This document shows positions 32,786-42,812 of a stretch of DNA of 64,000 nt, piece by piece (positions within the stretch are counted from its first letter, which is position 1; each line of letters starts with the position of its first letter). Below the pieces are notes generated by a model that was given only the letters and a program-made list of their open reading frames with translations, was not told the origin of the DNA and ran no database searches. Location: positions 248,001 to 312,000 of the forward strand of contig BDSI01000006.1 of assembly GCA_003117195.1 (NCBI GenBank), written 5' to 3'. Source of the DNA: Eudorina sp. 2006-703-Eu-15 (lineage: Eukaryota > Chlorophyta > Chlorophyceae > Chlamydomonadales > Volvocaceae). Made by a program: the position numbers and the translations under genes.

Positions 32786-35700
32786 TCAGGCCCCCGCCTG
32801 TCCCGCTGCGGTGGCCGGCGGCCCGCCGCCGCCGCCCTCCCGCGACCCCCCTCCCGCTCCTCCTCCTCCAGCCCCACCACTACTACTGCCGCTCCCCTGC
32901 TGCCAACGCCGCCGCCGGTGCCGCGTCTGCAGCAGCGTGGTATCTAGGGCCGCAAGCCGCCGCAGCAGCTCCAGGGAGGTCGTACACATGCCCTGAGCGC
33001 TGGGCAGCCGTACGGAGAGCGTGAAGTAGTGGTCGCCGCGGACGGTGCCGCCACCGCCACCCGGGGCCGCCCGGACGACCCCCGCGCCCGCCAGCCGGAT
33101 CACATCCCCGGGCTGGGAGCCTGCGGTGAGGGCCACACCGGGGCGGCGGATGAGCAGCAGGTGACGATGGGTATGCAAGGTATGTATATATATAAAGGAA
33201 AATTTTTAAATTCAGAAGAGGATTGAGTAGGGTGTGCGGGGAATATAATATGCGACAGGAGCACGATCAAAGCACGCGGGCGGATTCGTTAGGCTTGCCT
33301 TCCTGCGCCTTGACGACGAGGAGCCGTGCGGGGCGTGGGGGTAATGGAGGGGTGCTCGCCGGGGTCGCGCAACTCGCGGAGGGCTTCCGCGGAAGCGAAA
33401 TACCGGGATGTGTGTGTGTGTGGGGGGGGGGCCTTCACCTCCCTCCCTACTCTTGACCCTTGTCCCCGCTTCCGCCGCCCTTCACGCGCAACCCCCCGGG
33501 TGTCCGCCCTCTCGCCCTGCTCTCGCTGTATGCTTCTGCATACACCACACCTCCACACGCTCGGCCAAGCAATCATCGTGACCTCAGCTGCAGCCCTAAA
33601 GCCCGTTCCCCGTGTTGACCCCACTGCATCTCCTCGCTGGGATCCAGCCGGTCGTGTGTCCACCTTCAGTCCCCCACCAAAGGCAACCCAGCCCCCGCCT
33701 TCCGCCTTCCGCCCTCGACCCTACCTCCCTCCCTCCCCTCACCCGGCGGCACCTCCAGCAGCCGGCTGCCGCGCACCGTCTCCACCGCCACCGCCCCGCC
33801 CAGCACCGCCACGAACACGTCCACCGCCAACTGGCTGAACAGGTCGTCGCCGCGCCGCTCCAGGTTGGGGTCGGGGTACACCTGCGCGGGTTGGGTGGGG
33901 TGGGGTTGGGTTGGGTTGGGTTGGGGTGGGGTGGAGTGGGGTGGGCTGGGCTGGGCTGGGGTGGGCTGGGTGGGGTTGGAAGAATTTAGGTTTCGAAGCC
34001 GGAGGGGGCGAGGAGGCCTCCGTGGGTGCCGGCAGTGACACCGCCAGGCGAGGAGCCGTCCCATGCACACTCCACCACCGCCACCGCCACCGCCGCCGCT
34101 GGTGCCCGAAGGTGTGGCCGCGACGGCGGCGGCGCTTTGACCCACTCACCTCCAGTCGCACCAGCAGGTCCCCGGATCGGCCGCCGCAGCGCCCCGCACC
34201 GCCCTCCCCCGCCACCCGCAGCACCTGGCCCCGCTCCACCCCCGCGGGGACACGCAGCGCCAGCTCCCGCTGGGCCAGCCGCCGGCCGCGACCGCCGCAG
34301 CTGCGGGCCGAGACGGGCGCGTGGGGGGTGGGGTAAGGAAGGGGATTGTTTCGCGATTTCGCTGTCTTTATTGACAAAAAGGGCATCGCAGCAGCAGGCA
34401 GCATGGCCATGCGGGGACCTTCCGGGTGGCGGTTTCCTTCACGCGAGACCAGGCGAGCCTCCTGAGCGGCCGCTGCTCACATTCAAATCGCTCCGGTGAT
34501 ACCGTACACGGTGAGGCGGCATAGTGAGGCGCCAGCGAGAACATCCGTGCCTGCCGGCACCGACCCGGCAGCACACGGCCAGAGCCACGGAGAGCTGTGT
34601 GGGGGTATGGGAAGTTCGTGGACGTATTCAAACTGTGTGTGTGGGGGGGGAGGGAGCAGGGGCCGTGTCACCATGCGGTGGCGCACAGCCCTGCCCTGCG
34701 GGTTGGGGAACGCGGCTGCCTTGCCCAGCCCTGCCCTGCGGGCACGCGGCTGCAGCGCCACCAGCGGCGCAGGCACCGTCGCCGGCCCTACCCGCGCCGA
34801 CACCCGCACCGGCCCCGCCGCCCAAGCCCACCCCGGCGCGTTGGAACCCCCAACACCCTCGCATGCCGTCATGCAACATTCGTCGTGCATCGCCCTCATG
34901 CCCTCAGCCGGCCGCTTGGAAAGGCCCCGACCCGGTTCGCGGTGCCATCCCCCACCAGTTCAGGGATCGCGCCCGTGTCCAGGGATGGCCCCCCAGGCAG
35001 CGAGCGAGGAAGGGCCCGGTGAGAGGCGGCGGCCCGCACGCACTCTCTCCCCCACCCCGCACCCGCCCAGCCCCAACCCCCCCACCCCGCACCCCTCCCC
35101 CACCTGGCGCACGGGGGCTGGCTGACCTGGCCCGTCCCCGCGCAGGCCGGACAGGTGTCCAGGCCCAGCACCCTGGGCCCGCTGTACTGCCCGCTGTCCA
35201 CCGCGCCCACGAAATGCGACTTGAGGATCTGGCCGCTGCCCCGACACACGGGGCAGGAGGGCGGCGAGGTGGCGCAGCCGCTTCCCTGCGGTAGTACCCC
35301 CCCGGGCGGGAGAGTGCGGGGTCCAGATCCAGATCCAGGTCCAGATCCAGATGTGTAGGGGATCAGGAACATGGACAGGATTAGGAAGACGACAAAGGAC
35401 GGGGAGAGAAGGAGAAACGATCCGGGCTACTGTCCCATGGTCCCGGAGGGCGGTTGGGGCTACTGTCCCATGGTCCCATGGGGCGGGGGGCGGGGGTTAG
35501 GGCGGGGGCCGGGTTATTAGTCACTCGACAGAGCGGCCCTGCAGCTGACCCCACCCCACCCCACCTTGCAGTCCTCGCAAGGCGACATGGCCTCGTAGGC
35601 CAGCACCTTATCGGCTCCCTGCGCCGCCTCGCTCAACATAAGGCCCACAACCAGGTGCACATCCCGGCCGCGGACGCCGCCGCCGCCACCGTCGGCAGCC

Positions 35701-36692
35701 CGCGGACTGCCGCTGCCGCTGCCGCTGCCGCTGCCGCTGCCGCCTGAGGTTTGAGGTGGTGGAGGAAGTGATTATGGGCAGAGGGGGGTGGGTGGGCAGG
35801 GCGCAGGGGCAGGTGGCTGGCGTGGCGGTGCAGGTCCGGTCAGGCGAGGGCGGTGTGAAAGCCGTAACCACCCATTGTATTGCTGTGTGCCGTACACAGG
35901 GCGGCCGTCGCCAATCACCCGCTAGGCCCGCTGTGTGCACCGTCCCGTTGACGGACTGCGCTCACAACTACACGCGGTACTGACGAGCATGAGCATGTTC
36001 ACAGTGCCGAGTGGGGTTGCCGTTTGGGGTTGCAGTGTGGGGTTGCAGTGTGGGGCTGGAATGTTGCTCATGTGGGCCACACGGAGGGAAAGAGATTACA
36101 TTGCAAGTCGGGCGACCATCCACCGCCAAGGGTTGCTGTCCCAGCGCCACGGCATCTCCTTCCTTCGGCCCAGAGGAAGCCAGCGTGTACGGTGGCACAG
36201 GGCGTTATGGTCACCTACCCACATTCGCCGGTCCCTCTCCCAAATAGTTGGAAAGCTCCGAGAATTTGGGACCAAGCGCTCCGAGACCCAGATTGTCGTA
36301 CACCTTCCGCAGCCGGCTGTCGGTCAGCACCTCGTAGGCCGCTTTTATGCGCTGCAATTCAACATAGTAGGGTGTCGGTATCGTAAAGTATGCGTGGTTT
36401 CATTGACGGGTGTAGGCTTTGCGGGCCGGCTGACCTGGAAGTCTTCCTGCGCCGCTGGCGAGGGATTGGTATCGGGGTGCAGCCTCCTCGCAGCTGTCCG
36501 GTACGCAGCCCTGACTTCAGCTGGCGTAGCTGTGCGTTTTAATCCAAGCAGTCCATACAATGTGCGTGGCTTGCTCGTGTGGCCACCATCGGTTCGCACC
36601 GAAGCCCTATTAAGCAGGTCCCTTGGTGCTTTATTTAATTTATATGGAAAGGGCTTGTGCGATGGCACCAACCAAAATTTGCCAAGTTGCAT
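32786..36692 (-). CDS. DnaJ (Hsp40) co-chaperone with zinc-finger domain, probably organellar
   Basis: Seven-exon model of 458 aa: 36692-36435, 36351-36219, 35743-35565, 35285-35104, 34300-34150, 33881-33743 and 33120-32786. Phases agree. Residues 1-40 are basic and transit-peptide-like. The J domain (about 44-112) has the HPD motif at 72-74 (RRLHPDTNP). The usual Gly/Phe linker is replaced by a GS repeat coded by GGCAGC hexamers. Four zinc motifs follow: CEDCKGSG, CPVCRGSG, CPACAGTG and CASCGGRG; the first and fourth are split by introns. The C-terminal substrate-binding domains show LRVPAGVERGQVLRVAGEG and RRGDDLFSQL, then VPPGGSQPGDVIRL and RGDHYFTLSVRLP. The tail is Gly/Arg-rich. As in the family, it should deliver substrates to an organellar Hsp70 and stimulate its ATPase. 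It is divergent from the mTERF-like gene. Confidence 0.88.
33890..33977 (+). repeat. G-rich GGGTT/GGGGT tract
   Basis: About 90 bp of TTGGG/TGGGG/CTGGG units in the intron just upstream of DnaJ exon 6. On the transcribed (minus) side this is a pyrimidine tract that leads into the acceptor; on the + strand it could form G-quadruplexes. Confidence 0.85.
34353..34382 (+). repeat. second arm of the dispersed inverted repeat
   Basis: Partner of 32233-32262, located in the DnaJ intron between exons 4 and 5. It reads GCGATTTCGCTGTCTTTATT, then GACAAAAAGG. Confidence 0.7.
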
Positions 36693-36941
36693 CTGAATCC
36701 CACGTCAAGCAGCCTCCCGGACCCGTCCGAACACGGCCACAATCACTTCTCATGACGCACATAAGATCTAAGTTTGCCGTCCATACTCAATATAATATTG
36801 CCATACTGAATAAAGTTGCCAAGAGAATTCAGAGAAATGGTCAAGTAATGTCCGTTAGTTTCGGTTGGTTCAAGCGATGCCTGGGCATGGATTTGTTCGT
36901 TGTGTTGCAGGCGTGCGCCATGAGCACCATCATGGAAAAAA
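36693..36941. promoter_or_regulatory. short divergent (bidirectional) promoter
   Basis: Only 249 bp separate the DnaJ start codon (minus strand) from the proposed mTERF-like start codon (plus strand). Both 5' UTRs and both promoters must fit here, so a shared bidirectional promoter is likely. No TATA box is obvious. Confidence 0.55.
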
Positions 36942-39900
36942 ATGATTCCCCATAGAACCATATCAGGTCGTTGCCCGCCCACCGGCGCTGCTGGAACGCG
37001 CGATGTTTGTAGCCCTACAGTTCACACACCGGCGCGCTGGCGTCACAAGCCGCACTACAAACCGACAAAATATAATAATAATGTGACTCGCAATGAGCGA
37101 CAGCCTAGGTCTCCTTCTGCCCATTCGGCTCAGCAGGTCAGCACCAGCCTTGCAACCAAGCTCCAGGCTCTCGGGGCCAACCCGCAGCTTGTCCTGGAGC
37201 ATCCAGAGCTGCGCTCAGTGGATTCGGAGCTGGTGCGTTGACCGAATCTTCACAAACCGATGCTGCCTGTGTCGCTCCACGGCAGCACGGCCTCTCCAAG
37301 TGGCTCCAAACGCATCCCCGTCGCCGCCGGTCCGACTGCTCCGGGCTGGACGCCGGACCCACCCCATCTGCCCCCAAACCCAGTTCGCTCCGCAGGCGTG
37401 TGCGCCCTCACCGCCCTCCCCTACAGTTTGAATATGTCTACCAATTTCCTATATCCCCTCCCTCCCCTGCTCCCGTTTGCTTTGCCTCTCCTCAACCCTC
37501 CCGCTCGCTTCCATGCGTTGACCGTCCCTTCCAAACCCCCAAATCCTGATCCATACCACGCCTGGGCCCCCCTTCCCTCCCCTTCTTACAATCATAATTC
37601 CTACACCGCAAAAGACCACCAAATCGAACTCCCCTCCCCCGCTCTCCCGCCCTTTCTCCCTCCATTCCGCCCTTGCCTCCGCCCCCTCCCCACACATTCC
37701 CCCCCACACACACCCCAGCTGGACGCCAGCCTGCAGACGCTCTCCGACTGGGTCCCGCGCCGCTCCCTGGGGGCCCTCCTGGAGCGCCATCCGCCCATCC
37801 TCACCGCCCCGGTGGCCGCGTGGGCGGACTTCCTGGCGTCATTCGGCTTCCAGCGGCTGGCCATACAAGAGTGAGTAACGGGATTAAAAGAGTGAGTAAG
37901 GGTTGAGCGGAGGGGTTTACCTGGGTGAAACCAAAGCCCAGAGCCGAACCCGGCGCGGATGGGTTTGCTTGGCCGGGACAAAGCAGGCATGGGGGCATGG
38001 GGCGGCCACGGGCGGGGGATGCAGGGGTGTGCGCCCGGAGGTGATCATTACAGTCGCGGTGTGCAGGGCACCGTAGGTCGGGGGAGCCCCTCCGTGCGTC
38101 ACCAGCCAGCCAGACCGGGCGATGTCTGGACGAGCCTAAGGCCGCTAGACTAAGCATTTCAGACGGCGTCACAGAGGGTTGAGCGAACCACACACGCCGA
38201 GCTCCGCCCTGCCCTGCCCTGCCCTGCCCTACCCTGCCCTACCCTGCGGATCGCCTATTCCCTGTCCCTTCCCCTGCCCTGTCCCTTCCCCTGCCCTGTC
38301 CCTGTCCCTGGGGTGCCACCAGGTTGTTCCTCAACTCGCCCGACGTGGTGACTAACTCCTCCGTGTTCCGAGCGGGACAGGTGGGACGGGTGGTTGCCAG
38401 TTGGGGCAGGCGGTTGCCGGTTGGTTGGGTGATCCCGGCCGAGACTCAGGGAGTTTGAAGTGGCATTGCTGTTTCGAGGGTGCTGCTGCGTTTCAAATGC
38501 GACACTGCAGCTGCTGGTGACGTCGCTGCCGCCGCCGCCGCCGCCGCTTGCTGCTGCGCAGGTGTTTCTGTTCCTGCGGCAATTGGGTGTCCCCAACGAC
38601 GAGATCGTGGGGCCCATTTTCCGGTGGAGGGCGCTGCTGTCGGAGGAGGTGGACTACCCGGTGGGTCCAGGCTGGGCGGGCGCCGGGGCCAGGACTGGGA
38701 CTGGCGCCGGGACTGGGACTGGGACTGGCGCCGGGACTGGGACTGGGATTGGGTGCGTGTGGGGGACACAGTGGCCGGGCTGGGGGAGCCCGGGTGCAGT
38801 CGTGCGGGTTTGTTTAAGTCTGGTGTCAGGGTCGGGGTCGAATGCAGGATCGGGGCAGAGAACCAGCATCAACGACGCAGCGACACCGCAGCCTTCTTTT
38901 CCTTTAAGGGCTCGGGCAATGGGTATACTATATGCGCATACGGGCAAACTATCGGGCGCCGATCGATCCCTCGCATATCACGCACACCTGTTCTGCCTGC
39001 CTAAATAACACACACACACATCAGTGGGCTCGGTTATGGGTAGGCTTCTTGTGAAACACACCACACATCAGTTTTTTTCACACACATACACACACCCTGG
39101 GCGGTTATGGGTGGGCTTCTCATTACACACACACACACTACGCTGGTACCCTCAAGATGCACAAAAATCCCCCGTCCATGCGGTACCTGGCGTGCTCTCA
39201 TGCCTGCCCATCTACCCGCCTCAGCGACCTCGTTACTGCCATTCTACGCGCCGTCACGCCGCAATTCGAGGCTTATTGGCGTACCCAGCTGCCTGGCACC
39301 GAACCCTGGCTGTGTTTCTCCTCCAAAGCCGTCATGCACCTCATCGCCGCCTACAACGCCCACGGTTACTCCCACGCCCGCGCCACTCCAGCGCAAGCCT
39401 ACGACTTCGAACGGCTCTACACCAATCTTCCCCATGCCCTCCTGCGCAATGCGCTTCGGAACCTTGTCGCTGCCGCCCTCGCCACCACCCCCTTTATTCG
39501 AGTCGCTACCACGGACCCGCCGCAGCACCGACCCCATGCCAAGCCCACCCACTCCGTGTCCTTCCACGCCAACCGCCCGGCGGGACCGCAAGTCCGAACC
39601 CACAACCGTACTACCACCCGTATCTTCCATTTGGACGACTTTGACGTTCTTTTGGACTCCCTCCTCACCTCTACCTTCATCGCCTTTGGCCCAGCGCTGG
39701 TCCGCCAAGTTATTGGTATCCCCATGGGCATCTCCGCCTCCCCGTTCATCGCAAACCTGTTCCTCGCCTGGTACGAGTTTCGTTTCCTACGCCAACGCTT
39801 CCTGCCGACTGTCGACGCCACTGACAAACGCATCCTCAGCCGCTTTCGGTACTCCCAACGCTACCTCGACGACCTCCTTTCCCTCAATAACCCATACCTC

Positions 39901-41764
39901 CGAGACCTTCTCTCCGTCAACGACACCCTACGTAACCTCCACGGCATCTACCCCGCTGAGCTCGGCGTCTCCCCCCAGAAGCACAACCATCTGCCCGCAG
40001 GCCACATGCCGTTCCTCGACGTTCTCCTCGTGCCCGACCCCATCGGCGACAACAGCCGGTATCAGACGCACTTGTACGACAAACGTGAACAACCGGCCTT
40101 CCAACGCGTCCGCCTCTCCCGCTTTGTGGCTCGAGATTCAAACGTCAACGAAGCCAGCAAACGCAACATCTTCACCGGCCAGTTCCATCGCCTTTTGCGC
40201 GTCATCACCTCCGTCGACAACTTCTGCATCGAGATTGCCCACCTCATCCGCGCCCTCGAAGCCCAAGGATATGCCCGGCAGCAAATGCTGGCGCGCCTCC
40301 ATTCCCTGCTCAATGCCGCTCCCCACGCATTCTACTTCGCCCGGCGGACTACCCATCCTGACATCGTCGCAGTCGTGCGCCGCCACCTTGCCGGCCCCGC
40401 CCCCTCCACCGCTCACCACTGATATCCACTGAGCGACCCACATCCCACGTGTAACCACTACGTCACAACCTCCACGCGTTCCGCGGGGTATCACATGATG
40501 CCGGGCAGTCACCTCGGCCATTTCCCACGGCCATATCTACATTCGCCCACCCACCGGCTGAACCCCGCAACGCACTCCATCGCCTCCCCCACCTCTCCCA
40601 CTCTGCCGGCCTTCCCAACCCCACCCACAACGCTTGGACCGGTGCCCCGCATGCATACGGGCATCCCGTCCGTGACCGGGATCGGTGGGGAGCCAACCTT
40701 TCCTCTGGCCCGCTACCCGGATCACACCCGCATTGTCCGCAGATATGTCATTACCCCACCGGCCGCTGGTACACTGGCGTCCCTTCCGTACACTACCGTA
40801 CGGCATCCATGCCGCGTTCGTACGCGTCCCTGCCTACAAATCCCTCCTTCCCCGCTTCTCATCCGTAGCCGCGCCACCACCATAGTAACCTGTTTGCTTT
40901 CATCCTGTTTGCTTTCACCTTGTTTAGTTACTGTATTCTTTCTTGCTCCCTTCCACTTTGCCTCACAACTTGCTTCCTTCCGCGTTCCCGCATGATGGAC
41001 GACCGACGCTGCTTCCGTGGGGGCCATCACCATACATTCGTCATACATTTCACAGGTCGGTAAATAATCCGTTTGCGTGCGTCGTGCGTCTCCGTATTTA
41101 GTATTTGCGGTATGATTTGCCTTGCGGTGGTGGCGCGGCTGCCTGGTCCGCGCGCCTGCATATGGTAAGTTTTTTCCTCGCAGGTTTTATGGTAAGTGTA
41201 TTGATACCTGGGATCGGGCGGGCGGGCGGGTTGCAATTCTAAACACACACACACACACCCTAGCTAGTACGATTAGGTTGGGACGCGGGACCAGGCTAGT
41301 TTCACCGCACCAAGCAGGGGCGCGCCTCCGAAACGCGCCCTGGGTGCTGCAAGGACTTGAGGAGGTTGAACGGCGGACTGCGAGGCGCAGACCGCCCGGG
41401 ATGGACTTCCGCCCAATCCCTTGAGGGGGCACAGCTGTCACCGATCCTCAGGGATCGGGCGCGCGCCCTTGGTTGAGAGCGAGGGGACAGAGGCCCCTTA
41501 CGCCCCTTTCCCCCGTATCCGGGGGAGAATGCTTCGGCGGTCTCCCGTATGGGGCGGGTTAGCGCCCCCGGCCAGCGTCGGCCCGGCAGATATGTAACGA
41601 TACACACACACACACACCAGCATGGTTTCTCATTAAACACACACTTCTGAATGTGGACTTCTTATGCCTCCAAGCGTTACAGCGGACCCCGAGAAGGGGT
41701 CAACGATGTATACCTACCAGGGCAAGCCCCTTGCATGTCACGCACTCCTGTTCTGCCTGCCCGA

Positions 41765-41863
<99 letters not shown>

Positions 41864-42732
41864 CCCGTGCCGGGGGCGCCGGCTGCCCCGTCGCCGGTTG
41901 ATGTAGCTAAGGCGCGCGCAGTCATGGAGTTCTGGCAGCGGGTGGCCAGTTTCGCAGAACTGGGCCGACCGCGACGGGGATGGGAGGGGGTGGGACCGGA
42001 CCACCCAATCCTATCGGTGGTGGACGGCCGGATCCGCTGCGTGCAGCCAGTAGACGTAGACTCGTGATGGATAGATAGCAGCGCGAGACGCTAGGGGTAG
42101 GGATTGGGACTAGGGAAGCCCACTTCCGGGCACGATGGGGATCCGTGGGTGCCCGAGGAGGGTCGGGCCAGACCAGTGGGAGTTGGCAGCGAGCGGGACG
42201 TGTAGGCGAGGGCCGCTTGCGACGGGAAGGGGTGTACGACAGGGAAGCTTGCGTGGTGATGTGCTGCCTTGTGCAAACCATAGCCCCATCATGGAGCACC
42301 CGACTGCATACCCGGACCCAGCAAGGCCTGACGCGTGCGAGCCGCCTCGCTCTGGCTCAGCTGGGCAGGCAGGCCTGCCGGAGGGTGCAACCCTAGCTAT
42401 TACGATTAGGTTGGGACGCGGGACCAGGCTAGTTTTACCGCACCAAGCAGGGGCGCGCCTCCGAAACGCGCCCTGGGTGCTGCAAGGACTTGAGGAGGTT
42501 GAACAGCGGACTGCGAGGCGCAGACCGCCCGGGATGGGCCTTCGCCCACTCCCTTGAGGGGGCACAGCGGTCACCGATCCTCGGGGATCGGGCACGCGCC
42601 CTAGGTTGAGAGCGAGGGGACAGAGGCCCCTTACGCCCCTTTCCCCCGTATCCGGGGGAAAGTGCTTCGGCGGTCTCCCGTATGGGGCGGGTTAGCGCCC
42701 CCGGCCAGTGTCGGCCCGGCAGATATGTAACG

Positions 42733-42812
<80 letters not shown>

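Noticed and set aside
33890..33977. internal telomere repeat
   Set aside because: Units are TTGGG/TGGGG in mixed order. The volvocine telomere unit TTTTAGGG is absent.
39107..40432. 441-codon frame rich in Ser, Thr and Pro overlapping the reverse transcriptase
   Set aside because: It is the +1 shadow of the RT frame, with low complexity and no motifs, while the RT frame carries motifs A, B and C.
41651..42067. a gene starting before the AC array and reading through it
   Set aside because: The upstream part would be a Thr-His dipeptide run coded by the microsatellite. Only the part after the array looks coding, and it is better read as the end of a truncated LINE ORF.
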